64,000 nt of DNA from the NCBI GenBank assembly GCA_005408345.1, contig SEMN01000174.1:434001-498000 (forward strand), read 5' to 3'. A program made the position numbers and the translations under genes. The notes below the pieces were generated by a model. It was not told the DNA's origin and did no database searches. It worked only from the letters and a program-made list of their open reading frames with translations. Positions 1 through 11,986 of this stretch are shown piece by piece. Source of the stretch: Macquaria australasica (Eukaryota; Chordata; Actinopteri; Centrarchiformes; Percichthyidae). Numbering within the stretch: position 1 is the stretch's first letter; every line of letters begins with the position of its first letter.

Positions 1-3000
1 GTTTATTGCTTTCAGCTTAAGGCTCCTGCAGTTCTGTTCTGCCCTGGCAAAAATACATCATGGCGCCACAATTTCTTGTGATTAATTCATGGGGCCTGCA
101 CCCCCAGGTGAGATGAGTTAATTACACCCACCAATAACAGAAACCAAAGTTGTTCAGTCACGTCACATTAACTTTATGTTGTTTTGCGTGGGGCTGCAGT
201 GGAATAATGGAGGTGCTCCTTTTGTGGTCTATTATCTCATTTATCTGAGCACACATTTATGACGAATATGGTCAAAATGTGAATTCAGCTTTTACTGACA
301 GAACCAATGTTGAATACCAGCGAGCAATTCATTCTTTGAGCAGCTCCTCGGGGGAACTAATATTGTCACAAACAGTTTTGTGCTTGACCAGCAGAAAAAG
401 AGAAAAATGTTTTGAACACGGACAAAATTGCAATGAGGTGGAAAAGAAGCAAAGCCCAAATGCTGAAATGATGTACAGTCAGTAGTGTCACCTTGTGCAA
501 AATCCCCCCCACCTCAGTGTGTTTGTTCACCAAACATGGAAGGTGTGGCAGCTAACAATCAAAAGAGACAAATCGTGACTGCAGTTTTTCTCCGTAGAGT
601 CCCCACTCTGCTTTTTTTGGGAAACAAAGACAGAGAGAGAAGGATGGATGGATGGAAAGAAACCACACCACATTACCACACCTCAGGCACTGATGGAAAC
701 CTGCAGGCTGCTTGGAGACAAGAGCACGCACAGCCTCAGGTTGCCATGGGAACCGGGGGTACATGGCGAGTGCGAACGGACACAGACGACTTTGCCTTTG
801 CCCAGGTTTCAACGCTCTCGGATCGATATGTCAGCACGCCCAAAAGGGAAGGCTGAAAGAGAGGAAACCTTTCCTGCCTGCATCCTTCAACACCTTTGTG
901 AAGCTACTTCTGTGTCCACAGAACCTGTTTCCACAAGAGAAAGAAATCAAGGGAGAACATTTTTAAATGGATGTGTTTAAGTCTATCCGAGATAGAAGGG
1001 TTAAGGAAATACACAGATAATGCTGATTAGACAGCGAAATAAAACTGGCATGTCTACATCACTTCACTGATACCTTTATCTATTTCCTCTGATATGAATT
1101 CCTGTTTCCAAAGCAGTGTTTTTATCGTATCATAATATCATATTGCAAAAACATGGTGCTTGTTTTAGCCGATGCTGAGCTCGACCGCATCCTGTTCGTC
1201 ACTGTCTGTCAAAAGCTTTCTGGGTAACATCAGTGTTCTCGGCTGCCAGCTGAGCTAACGAAGGCTGGAATCAATATTTGCGTAGAGTGTCCAGATGAAG
1301 ACGGGCATGACAGAGACACACAGGGGACAAAACGACAGAGAGGTAGGAACCCGCAGACAGCAACCAATGATGCGGGCTGTCATTCCGATTTATTGACCGC
1401 TCTGTTCAGGCTTACTGATGCAGAGGGAAACCCGGTGAAAAGTACACTGTGTTTGTATGACCTTTTCAGCCGTCACTTTAATGTGAGCTGCAGAGAGGGA
1501 GGAAGAAGAGCTGGCATTTTGGCCGTCTGCACCTGGTTTGGTAAACAAAAGGTAACTTTTGGTGTCAAACTGCATCTGTAAAAAATCAAAAAGTGAAAGC
1601 GCAGCAACATTAGAACTGTTTAATGAGGCATTCAAGATGTTCTCTAATTTGATGTTCCACATGCATTATTGTACATTTTGGATTTGGTATGTTGATCCCC
1701 ATTAGCTTCTGCTAATGTAGTTCCTGGGCTCCATAAGTACAAACAAATGACGGGGCTAAAATGTAGACATTAAAGAGCTACTGCACACTTAAACGTGTTT
1801 TTTGAGCTATAAACTAAATGATATGACTGTACTGTGATGAAGCGCATCAGTGCTGGTGGTAATACTGACATTTCTTACCAAATTTATAAAAATCGGCATT
1901 TCATGGTTTGAAAATGGCTCTTTAAATCAGCCCTGAACCTTGCAAGGCCAATGCTGACATAGAGGCAACTGGTTGGGACCTGTCTACGTCCTGACATTTA
2001 TATAAAAAAGTCTCCCCCATGTCTCCTGACCCACACACTACGTAGCCACGAGGCCACGCCTCCTACAGTTGTTGTTCCCTCACTAGTTGCATTTTTTTTA
2101 GTTGTTGGGATGGAGGGTTCTAGCTGAATTTGAGGGTGTAGTTACACTTTTAATAGTGACAAAACTATTAAGACAAAGATTGTAAAATGCTGCAACAAGA
2201 CAAACAAATGAAACCAATTAGTTTAAATTAAGTCTTCAGTACATACCCAGAGAGAAAAGACAGGCTGAAGGAGATAATGTCAAAGTTGGATATTTGCATT
2301 TGGCCATTTCTCATTTTTTATTACTTATTTGAAGCTCGCTATGTTAGTCATATATTTTGTCTGAGTTGGTAACAGATTTCACTCTGTATAAAAGTTGTCT
2401 TTCTGATTATTTGTTTTAGGTTTTAAGAGAGATCCTTGATCTTTCATAGGATGGGTTAAGTTTGGGTCATGATCGTGGTCATAGTTAAAAAAAAGAACTA
2501 CTTGGGTAAGGTTAGGAAAATGTCACAGGTGTTCAGTGTCAATATCACACTTTTTTGACCCAACCACCGACCCAGACCCCCTTCCTAAGTGGCTTTGCCG
2601 TTCTGTAACAGTGTCACACAACTTTGGCTTTTGTTCTAAACAGATGGCAGTCATAATTACAGGTATGACATTTACAGGTTCTTGTCATGTAAATGTAAAC
2701 CAACCCTGTCCCCTACAAATTACAGTATGTTTATATTCTACCACATGATTTTGCATTTGGGAGGAAATGTAATTGCTTCCTGGAATTTGTTCTCCGGCAA
2801 CATTTTTTCCAATGTAGGAAGCGTTGTACCACACGAAGGTCATAGGGAGGCGGTCCTAGTGAATAGTGGAAGTATATACCCAGGACTTTGACACTAGAGA
2901 CCGGGATTTGTGTGTGTGTGGTTAATTTTAGACTGCTGAAACACTTTGGGTAAGATTATTGAATGATTGTGGTTTTGGTTAAATATTGAAAAACCTGCTC

Positions 3001-3534
3001 TATAGGTCAGAGAGATGAAGAGACAGAGAAAGGTGCCAACTGACCATTTTCTTTCATTACAGCTATCTACAGCATCGACGTTGCATGTTCTTCTGGGTCT
3101 GCTTATGAAAGTATGAGCACTTTTAATATCCTCGAGGATCTACTGTTCCCAGCTGGGGGAAAACAATAACCATGGGTATCTGTAAACAAATGTCCTTGCT
3201 TTGAGAGGCGCATAAACTTTCCTTTAGGGAATAAAAAAGATGTTAAACTGTGCCTGAATTTCACGTACTGAGAATGGCCCTCTCTTTTGCTCTCATACAC
3301 TCCATAAAGTGAGTGACTACAAATCTGAGATATGCATGAATTTCAATAGAAATATTTGAATAAAGACAGCAATTGGAGCACAGCAAAACTTTTAGAGGGC
3401 AATATGTTGTGGTCTCAGTAACCTCCACCTTGATTACAGAAGTGCAAATTTTAAGTATTTGATTTCATTCATCTAAATTGACGATCTCAAGGATTGCTGT
3501 AATTTGGTGTAGGATTCATGATAGTTTCAGAGTC
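1..3534. other. Gene-poor flank, no supported gene
   Basis: No coding region can be supported here. The open frames are short, overlap on both strands and show no recognisable domain. Bases about 1750-2100 look like part of a degraded transposable element, and about 2440-2530 resembles a fragment of a common teleost repeat with the wording 'gggtaaggttaggaaaa'. The rest is unique-looking AT-rich DNA. Confidence 0.6.
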
Positions 3535-4080
3535 TATAGCCATGCTAGCAGCTCTTAATGCTAATGTCAGCAGGTTAGCATTGTCACGGCGACTATGCCA
3601 ACATACATATGTTTGGCAGATATAATATTTAACATGTACACCATCTTAGTTTAGCATGTTAGCATGCTATCATTTGCTAATTAGCACCAGACACAAAGTG
3701 CAGCTGAGGCTGATGGGAATAAACCAAAGTATTAGACAAACTAAAACTTTGATCGGATGATGGTGCCAGATACAAAGTCATGGGATCACCAAGTTATTAC
3801 AGTTCATCCTGAGGGGGGCATGAACATCTGCACCAAACTCCATGGCAATCCATGCCAGTTGTGGAGACATTACACTAAAAACTAAAAATGTCAACCTCAT
3901 GGTGGCGCTAGAAGAAAAGTCAGAGGAACACCAAAGTCAGTAGGATTCATCCTCTGTGGACCATGAATGTATGTAGAAATTCCATAGCAATCCATCTAAT
4001 GGTTATATTTCAGTCTGAGCCAAGTAGTTGACCAACCGAATGGCAGAGACACCAGCATAGTATCCCTACAGCCACATAGT
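3535..4080 (-). repeat. Dispersed teleost repeat, 'TTAGCATGCTAA' family, copy 1
   Basis: The segment contains 'gttagcatgctatcatttg', 'gctaattagcacc' and 'gctgaggctgatggg', followed by two internal near-repeats of 'accaaa...tccatggcaatccat' and 'catggtggcgctagaagaa'. The same wording appears in the opposite orientation at 10560-10885 and 17780-18150. It is a high-copy non-coding family in percomorph fishes as I remember it. I see no intact transposase. Confidence 0.8.
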
Positions 4081-5920
4081 TTATCAGCATGAGCAGTGGC
4101 AATGGTGAAGAGAAGTGTGCCAAATACAGAAACACAAACTCAACACACAATTTGGGGAAAAAGACACAAAACTGAACACATTTGAATGACAGGTGATCTT
4201 TGTAGATGAAAAATGGATGTCACAAAAAAATAAAAACATTGACAGATAGACACATTTATTCTCTATTTTCATTCATTAGTGGGGAAAAGGGGGCCAGAGA
4301 GAGTAACTGCAAGAGAGAGAATGAAGGATGGGTGAAGCTGAAGGTGAACAGCTGTACATATGCTGACGTTATTGCTTTCAGACAAGCAACAACAACCATT
4401 GGGCCCACAGACATGCCATCACAGTAGGGAGTATTTTGCTCTTGGAGAACCATAAGAGGGAAGGGTTACTTGAAGCACGAGCCAGCCCACTTCCTGTCAG
4501 GGGCCACCTGTTACTGCTCATGACTCAGACACACCAGGGGAAAGAATGGAGAGAACAGAAAGCTGTTGAAAAGCGCGATGGAAGAGAAACGATATTGGCA
4601 AACAGTGGGAAAGAGAATGAGAGATGAAGGAAGAAATTTATTGTGAAAAAGATGGGAAAACTATACTGTAAAAATCAACAAGATAAAGTGTAAATGTGCT
4701 GTAAATGGTGCAGTGTCAAAATCTTAAAGAGGCAGACAATTGCATACTTTCAAGCATGTAAAAATATGTGGGTGTTACCAATGACAAGGCATCAAACTGA
4801 GTGTAAAACAAGATGAAAAAACAACATTCTGTCCATAGACTCTTGTTTAATAGCCCACAACTCACAGTGTGATTTCTGTAGCCAAGAAAATTGAAAAACA
4901 CAAGACACTGCAATGTTACTTCGGCCATGAATTATGGGATATATTTGAACATACAGCGTTGTGCATATGTCACACATGCTTCAGTGTTTATACCAGAGCT
5001 GAAACAGGAAAAAATCGTAAAGAAAAACCCTACATAGTCCATTTTAAAAGCAACAGCTAAGAGCTCCATTTGTAGCCAGAGAAGGAGAGAACGTCTCATG
5101 CATTAGCAGCAGAGTGGAGGGAAAAGCAAGAGAAGAGGAGGGGAGAAAATGCATCAGCTCTAACTATCAGTTGAGCTCTGAAGGCTCAGCTTCCGGAGTA
5201 TCATCCAGAGTGCATGGGTGCCGCCCTGTTTCCCAACAGGGTATTAAATAAATGAAGGGTCATTTAGACAACTGAATGAAGCTGCAGTGAAATCCAACAA
5301 CAAATGGGTGCTCTAATAGAATTATATTCAGCTGATGTCAGCACAGCCTCTGTATCATTTTTATGAGTCAGCAGGAGTAGGACTACACTCCTGAAGCATG
5401 AGGTTTTACTTAATACGGTGCAGCTATAGATTTCCCATGAGGCCAATTGAAGAGGAGGGCAATAAGGTGAGGGAATCAACCAGCAGTGCTGATGTATGCT
5501 CGCACTGACCCGGTTAAAAAAAAAAAAAAGCAAAGAAAAAAAACATCAGGAATGTTCCTCTTTACTTTGTGATATTGTAGATGAGTGCACATTACATAAT
5601 ATAACAATATCACAATCAACTACCTGCTGCCACTGACTTTAAAATTGCTGGTTTTCAATGTGGCCACTTTATGAGAAGTTAGTTCAAAAATGTAAAATTC
5701 TAAGGCACAAACTGAAATGTAAGGCATTGGCTGGATATAGTGCTTAATGTTGAATTTAACCCTTTAACAAGTCGAGGAAGTGGGGTTTATTTTCTTATTT
5801 GGGATGGATGCATCGACTGAGTGTTTGTTTGTGTTCAGCTCAGCCTCTGACACAAATATTTTCAACTTGCGTTGCTTTGGACGAATGCATAACTCTAACT
5901 CTTTCGTGTGTTTTTTCCCT
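4081..5920. other. Unique AT-rich DNA, no gene seen
   Basis: Only short, overlapping open frames are present. A 13-bp A tract lies near 5517. No repeat family or exon was recognised. Confidence 0.6.
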
Positions 5921-6572
5921 TTCAATTCAATTCAGTTTTATTTATATAGCGCCATATCATAACAAAGTTATCTCAGGGCACTTTTTCGAATAGAGCAAGT
6001 CTAGACCGACTCTTTATATTTACAGAGACCCAACAGTTCCCACCATGAGCAAGCACTATGCGACATTGGCAAGGAAAAACTCCCTTTTAACAGGTAGAAA
6101 CCTCGAGCAGAACCAGGCTCAAGGTGAGCGGTCATCTGCCTCGACCGGTTGGGTTGAAGGGGGAAGGGGGGAGCGGGAGAGAGAGAGCAGGAGGAAAGAG
6201 AACATACAGCAGCTCAACACAGCATAGATATGGCAATGGCATTGATGCCAACACCAACGGAAACAACACCAAGAGCAACATTATAATAGCAATACTAATA
6301 ACAACAGCAACAACAGCAATAGCATCAGCGGGTGCAGAGCAGGAGCACGGGGGCAGCAGGCGGCAGCAACCACAGACCCAGACCTCCACAGCTCCAGAGG
6401 CAGAAACACCTGCAGAAAGCAACAGAAGTGGAGGGAGAGAGAGAGAGGAGAGAAAGCACACAACTGCGGGAAGAAGTTGAATTAATAACAAGCATTGATG
6501 GGATATGAGGGCGTACAGATGGAGAGGAAGAGGAGGAGAAAGGAGCTCAGTGCATCATAGGAAGTCCCCCGG
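5921..6572 (+). repeat. Dispersed teleost repeat, 'TTTATATAGCGCCA' family, long copy
   Basis: It opens with 'ttcaattcaattcagtttta' and 'tttatatagcgccatatc'. It then runs through 'agacccaacagttcccacca' and 'gaaaaactcccttttaacag' and continues into an AAC/AAT-rich and then purine-rich tail ending near 'gtgcatcataggaagtcccc'. The first ~330 bases recur in reverse complement at 23551-23886 with high similarity. The open frames in it (about 60 and 118 codons) are by-products of the repeat, since the 60-codon one reappears in the other copy. The class (LINE-derived or non-autonomous) cannot be decided by eye. Confidence 0.85.
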
Positions 6573-6599
6573 CCTTCTATACCTTCTATACCTTCTATA
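6573..6599 (+). repeat. Short tandem repeat, 9-bp unit x3
   Basis: Three perfect copies of 'ccttctata' lie immediately before the hairpin at 6604-6654. The hairpin arm contains a related 'ctataccttca'. Confidence 0.9.
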
Positions 6600-6603
6600 C
6601 CGG

Positions 6604-6654
6604 CCCATCTATACCTTCAGGCAACCTGCAAGGTTGCCTGAAGGTATAGATGGG
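6604..6654. repeat. Perfect hairpin, 24-bp arms, 3-nt loop
   Basis: The left arm (6604-6627) and right arm (6631-6654) are exact reverse complements, with 'gca' as the loop. The arm begins 'cccatctatacc' and ends 'ggcaacct'. It sits between the end of the dispersed repeat and an LTR-like segment. Perfect arms imply recent origin or strong constraint. Confidence 0.95.
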
Positions 6655-6946
6655 CGGAGCCATATAACTGGATGTCTTGCACCTGGGCAGGCTGGGCTGA
6701 GGTTATTTAGGCTGACTCCTCATTCTGTCTCTCTCTCTCGCCATCACCATCTAGCCTTTGGTTTGGTTTTCCTCTTTGTTTTGCCTTCACAACACCACAC
6801 ATACGTACATTGAGCATTGCACACACCACTGACTTACTGACTACATATTCATTTATTTCTTAGTTATAAATAAAATATAGTTTGAATTACTTTGAATCTG
6901 GTGTGGTCTCCCTCTTTGTCTAGCCCATTGAGCCTGCACTGTGACA
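6655..6946 (+). mobile_element. LTR-like fragment (possible Gypsy-type solo LTR)
   Basis: A pyrimidine-rich stretch is followed by 'aataaaatatag', then 'gaattactttgaatctg' and a final 'cactgtgaca'. This resembles the 3' part of fish Gypsy-type LTRs, which have a poly(A) signal, a short U5 and end in CA. No clear 5' TG end or target duplication was found, so it is probably truncated. Confidence 0.45.
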
Positions 6947-8454
6947 TGTGCCGCTTCTAAAATTCACTTTGCATTCTGTTTGAACACACACATCCAGTCA
7001 CATTACATTTCAAACCATCACATTTATTTATCTTTATTTTCTTTTAGCATTCACTTGGATGTCACAATATCATCTATTAGAGTCCTATTGTATCTGCTTT
7101 CTGCTTTGCACTGAACCTCAACAAGGAAGCCGTGCTCAAACTGAAGTCAGATCATTGAGCCGCTGTTCATGCAACATTGAAGCGAATTAAGAACCATTTA
7201 CATAATACAAGTCTTTCAGAGTGCTAAGAAAAAAAAAATCAGTTTGCATAAACAGTGTCATACTATAGACACATTTAACTGATGCCCACCATACTCTCTG
7301 AAGATAATGACATATCACTAGTCTTAATAAAAAGAAGCTAATTACATTATGTGGAATAGAAGAGAGGAATGAACATGTTTAATTTGCGTTTGCATTAGAC
7401 TCATATGAACTCATCAAATGTGAGTTAGTGTCTGAGTTTGATTAAATAGTCGGTAAGTAACCATTAAGAATAAGACAGCTTACATGCACATTTCCTAATC
7501 TAATTACCGTGAACAGAGAACAATTATTATACTTTTTAGTAACAGGAGATGTTGCCATTGAATTGAATATACACCTCCAGAGACTGAATGGAAAGTTGTA
7601 GGAGTTTTTTTGTGTTTTCTTTTTTTCATACAATACAAGCACTTAACCTTGAAACCAAGGGCAGAACAGCTCTTTTTGTGCTTGGTTCTTGTGTCTTTTT
7701 TTTTTTTTTTTTTTTTTTACGGGACGTGTCAGGAGAGCTTATACTAGCGTGCGCAGTAATGTAGTATGGTTATATTGTTGTGTTTTCAAGGCCGTGCATT
7801 GAAACAGAGGTGCCCCTTCCCTGCAAGCAGCCCTTGGCCTTATTTGATCCAGTCCTCTGGAAAATAAGTGGCAGCCTGGGCTCAGAATCTTAAGTGGGAT
7901 TTGAGTGCAACTGTTTATTCGTGTTTGAGGCAAAGGTGAAGGAGCCTGCATAGAGGTGGGTAGTACAGGCTAAACCTCAGTGGAGTGAGGGAGAAAAAGA
8001 AAGGAAAAAAAGAGCAGGAGTGGGAATAAAGTGTCAGCTCTGCATAACGACAGCACCACTCTAATGCATTCAAAACCATCTGTCCATCCCAAGGCTGTTA
8101 GTTTAAAAGTTGAGGACAGGACAGTGATTTTCCCTATAAGTGCTTATTTAGAGGATGACTCACATCAACATGCACGAATGTCAGCGTGGGAAGTCTTCAT
8201 AGTGAAGACGTTGTTTCACTGGTCACACTCCAGTACCAGCACAGTTGGACATGCCAACTTCCTTAATCTCCACTTGGAATGATTTCTATAAGTCAGTGAT
8301 GACAAATAATTATAAGATTATTTACTCAGTACCATATCATTTTTATTGCATTTGGTATTTTATGGCAAACTATTATTTAGTCTCCTGTCAAGGATTCTAA
8401 TGGAAGGCAGTGTTTGAAATGGTAAACAATTTTCAAGTGCTTAGTGACAAAGGG
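6947..8454. other. Unique AT-rich DNA with a long T tract
   Basis: No gene or repeat family was recognised. A 23-nt poly-T run lies at 7696-7718, possibly the tail of an old retroposed sequence on the - strand. Confidence 0.5.
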
Positions 8455-8585
8455 CGATGCTAAGACTGACACCATTTTCTTCATGAGATAATTAAGCAAA
8501 TGACAAAGCTGTATTCCAGTATTTCACAAAGTCAGTTAATTAGCCAGCTGCAGTAATTACTTTAATCCTTGCCACTGTGAGACTG
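8455..8585. promoter_or_regulatory. Candidate conserved non-coding element
   Basis: The stretch is repeat-free and contains several homeodomain-type cores: 'gataattaagcaaat', 'cagttaattagcc' and 'cagtaattacttt'. The calm composition and clustered TAATTA/ATTA sites resemble developmental enhancers. This is inference only. Confidence 0.25.
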
Positions 8586-8675
8586 TGCCTTTTACAGTTC
8601 TGCCTTTTACAGTCTTTTATTCTGTGAGCATAAATGTAAATGTTATGAACACATTGTTAATCACATATTTTCCAG

Positions 8676-9105
8676 TTTAAAGCTGTACTAATCAATAGTG
8701 TTATACTAACAATGGCATATAAGTGTAATGTAAAAGGTGTTGCCCACACCCACAGAGAAATACCACCTGACTCTGTGGTTCCCCACGACTCTACGGAGCG
8801 TTTTAGTGTCTTTGAGCTCACTGTTCTGGTTTCCCAGCCTGCAACCTTAATGGGTTGGATCACTCTCACTGCTCCTACCACACAGTTTTCAGCCCCAGCA
8901 GGCAGCTCTTTTCAGCAAAAACTCTCTGATAAACCCACTGCACGCTACCTGCTCAGCACCAAACGGCAGACAGACAAAGTTAGCAACTAGCCAGTGAACA
9001 CAGTGGAGCATCGCAGCTAAAGAGCCAGATATTTGCCCACGAGAGCACCAATACTGCTAGCTTATCCCAATAGTAGTTTATGAAAAATGCTATAAACAGC
9101 CTGTT
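8676..9105 (+). repeat. Dispersed repeat, 'TTTAAAGCTGTACTAATCAA' family, copy 1
   Basis: It starts 'tttaaagctgtactaatcaa'. Its central part has 'caaacggcagacagacaaag' and 'cagtggagcatcgcagctaa'. The same wording is present in reverse complement at about 32310-32744 and in a split third copy around 37726-38460. It is non-coding; the 92-codon frame across it is a by-product. Confidence 0.75.
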
Positions 9106-9165
9106 TTAATAGAGCTAATTAGGTAGCACTGGAAAACAATTACATTTTGATGGAATCATGCTTTA

Positions 9166-9523
9166 TACACTCCCTGGCCACTTTATTAGTTACACCTATA
9201 CAATTTAATGCAATACAACACAACAGATCTGCCACAAAATCTACATTTAGGAAGATTATAATGTTCCGTCTTTGTTGACACAGTCAGAGGGGTGTTAGTA
9301 GTGGTGTCATACAGGACTGCATTCTATTAAAATTCTTCTAACATTATTCTCCCGTCAAGTTTGTAAATGGGATGGGCAAAACGTATGAAACCCTTCAACA
9401 TAATGCAGTCCAGCTCAACACCACTGCAAGCTACAACCTCAATCATAAAGATGTAGTTGTAGCTGTTGTATGGGATTGCATTAGATTTTACAGGTGTACC
9501 TAATAAGGTGGCCACTGAGTGTA
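9166..9523. mobile_element. Non-autonomous DNA transposon (MITE) with inverted termini
   Basis: The left end 'tacactccctggccacttta' and right end 'aaggtggccactgagtgta' are imperfect inverted copies, each followed inward by a 'ttacacct/aggtgtac' motif. The length is 358 bp. This terminal wording ('cagtggccactttattaggt') is a very common teleost element. The 129-codon - strand frame crossing it lies mostly in the element and is not a gene. No clear target duplication was found. Confidence 0.85.
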
Positions 9524-10559
9524 GACATACAGTTGCCAATTTGTCACAAAAATCAAAATGCCCCTTTTTAAATAAATAAAAGTAATTACCGTAATTGGTT
9601 GTCATATTTGAATTTTTCAGATACAACAAAGAGATTCCCATGGAGCACTTGAAAGAGAGCCCTTGGAGATATGCCAGTGGCAGAGATGCTAGTGTATAAG
9701 CAGCCAAGTGTAACAATTACTATTCAAAAGGAATACAGTTACTTTTCTGACATCAATTTATCTTTCTTGACACATGGGAACCAATCAGATTGTTCACAAT
9801 GCATAAATCTTCACCCTTCAAACACTCGATGCCAACTATAGCATTTTGAGTTAATTATCGAGCCAGTAGCAGATCCGTGGGGTGGTCAGGGAGGCCTGGA
9901 GAGTCGTTTTCCTCGGCGGGATATCGTGCAGGTTGATTCAGGTGGAGTTCTTGGTGGCAGTGCTCCAGAAACACTGTGCTGCCCTCTGGTCCACTTCCAC
10001 CTGGAAGCATCTGTCTGGCTGAAGTCCTACTCCAAACGGAAAGCCCAGTCGAGCGAGCACAGAGTCAGTGATCCGCGATTCATTCAACATCGACCGGTTT
10101 CTATGTCAGTGGAGGGATAACGTAGTTTACTGAGTTTTCCTTTTGAATATTTTCTTCACTAGATATTCCAACTTTTTCAGTAGCAGAGCCTGCTCTGGCC
10201 TCTGTCCAACTCAGATCTCTTAAGGAGCATTAAGGAGTTGTTAAATTAGTGTTTGAATTTGTTTTATTGATTTGGACATATTTGACTTAGGGTTGTATGT
10301 GTTGTATTTGCTGTCAGTGTGTTAGAATCTAATTTGCTTATAATCCAAAGATCCAAAATTGGCCCCAAAAATTTAAAATTAAGAGTGCTGTCTTACAAGA
10401 TAAAATACATGATGTTTCCAATGGGTACTAAACACGATATATTTATTAAGTATTGGTCCATATATTGTGTATTTTTAGCCATGCTAGTGGAGTAGCTCTA
10501 GGCATGGCAGTGTCTGATGGTCGCTCAGTCCACCACTGCAGGCTGAAACAACTTAATAA
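9524..10559. other. Unique DNA, no gene seen
   Basis: A slightly GC-richer patch lies at about 9870-10110, without a convincing open frame or splice structure. Nothing else was recognised. Confidence 0.5.
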
Positions 10560-10885
10560 CTGATGGATTGCTGTTAATTCTTAGTACAGTAATTCATGTT
10601 CCCCTCAGGATGAATTGTAATTTAGGTGAGCCTCTAAATTTTAATGTGGCGTCATCGTTAGGTCAAATTATGAATTTGTCCAATACTTATGACCAAATAT
10701 CTGCAAAACTAATGACATTACCATCAGCCTCAGCCATACTTTGTGTTTAGTGCTAATTAATGTTAGCATGCTAACACTCTAAACTAAAAATTATACCTGC
10801 TTAGCATCATTATGTTAGCATTGTTACAGTATTGTGTGCATGTTAGTACAGCCTCACGGAGTCGCTAGCATGGCTACAGAGGGCG
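10560..10885 (+). repeat. 'TTAGCATGCTAA' dispersed repeat, copy 2
   Basis: It shares 'cccctcaggatgaattgtaa', 'atgttagcatgctaacactc' and 'cgctagcatggctaca' with the copies at 3535-4080 (reverse) and 17780-18150. Confidence 0.8.
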
Positions 10886-11317
10886 TGTCTTCACAGAAAG
10901 CTTTTCAGCTGAGTTTCAAAAGCTACTCTGCAGTTTTAATCAATCCAGCTGTCTACATTGGCCTTGCAGTGGTGTCACTTAAGCTATATGCATGTAAATG
11001 TGACCCAAAGTGTGTTTTTATGCTTCAAGTCTATTTTCTTCCATTTACGCGCATAACTTCATTCTTTGTGTATTGAGTTCTGAGTGATGCCAAGACGTGG
11101 GTGAAGTTACTACACTCAGTACTGTCCCTGAACGCATCCTGTGTAGACAGACTGCTGCTGCTGCTCTGGTAACGTGCTGCTCACGTTACAGCTCCTGTAT
11201 AGACACGGTGTTAGTCTTCATTAAAAATGTACACGATTACCTCGATGGACCTTAATTCCTTCCCTTCCCCCACCCCTCTCCAGGTGTTTTTCTATTTGAA
11301 TTACGTGCATAATTTAG

Positions 11318-11640
11318 ACTAGTGCTGAACTGATTAATCAATTAGTTGATCAACAGGAAATTCATTGACACCACTTTTGAAACTGAATTTATTTTTTAAG
11401 TAATTCGTCAAGCAAAAATGCACAACTTAAGTTCCAGCTTCTAAAATTGGGAAGATTTACTACTTTTCCCCTTTTTATATAATTGTAAATTCGATATTTG
11501 GGAGTTTTGAACTGCTTGTTGGACAAAACCAGCAATCTGAAGGCTTTGGGACATCGTAATGTGCATTTTTCAGTACTTTTTAACATTTTGACTGTCAATT
11601 TAATGTAAACATTATCAGATTAATCAATAATGAAAATATA
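11318..11640 (+). repeat. Dispersed repeat, 'CGATTAATCAATTA' family, copy 1
   Basis: It begins 'agtgctgaactgattaatca' and contains 'gcttgttggacaaaaccagc' before ending 'cagattaatcaataatg'. The same family appears in the opposite orientation at 46230-46515 and as a short piece at about 49805-49902. It is a common teleost family with 'gattaatcgattaat' ends. Confidence 0.75.
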
Positions 11641-11883
11641 AAAGTAAGTGTTAGCTGTGGGTCTAACTTGGACCATGTGATTGTTTCTTAAGAGTTTGTT
11701 CCTCCCTATTGTGAATATACAGAAGTGCCTGTGAATGTCAACTGTTTCCAGATTTGTCTGACAAAGGTCCTGACTGAAATGTAGCTTTAAAGAAAGATAC
11801 TGCAAGTGTTGAAAATGAGAATTTCACTTTCATTTCTTCTGGTTTTGTTCCTGTCCACCTGTCTGCCTCACACCAAGTGTTGA

Positions 11884-11986
11884 CTGCTGTTAACTCCTCA
11901 CGATGCCAGTGCAAGCACCGGTACAGTGTTTGCTTTGCAGACACTGTACCGGTGCTTGCACTGGCATCGTGAGGAGTTAACAGCAG
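11884..11986. repeat. Perfect long hairpin, 46-bp arms, 11-nt loop
   Basis: The left arm is 11884-11929 and the right arm 11941-11986. They are exact reverse complements over all 46 bases; the arm starts 'ctgctgttaactcctca' and ends 'ccggtacagtgt'. Inside the 11-nt loop, 'tgc' and 'gca' can extend the stem. The flanking DNA is unique-looking. An RNA made across it would fold into a long perfect duplex. I see no transposon ends or target duplication, so a fold-back duplication is more likely than an insertion. Confidence 0.97.

Noticed and set aside
6124..6491. Overlapping 118- and 119-codon frames on opposite strands
   Set aside because: Both lie in the tail of a dispersed teleost repeat with AAC/GAG-type low complexity; frames on both strands at once indicate composition, not coding.
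9327..9716. 129-codon - strand frame
   Set aside because: Half of it is the interior of a MITE and it has no transposase motif.
11884..11986. Hairpin as a microRNA precursor
   Set aside because: The stem is perfectly paired over 46 bp with no bulges, unlike typical animal pre-miRNAs; inverted duplication is the simpler explanation.
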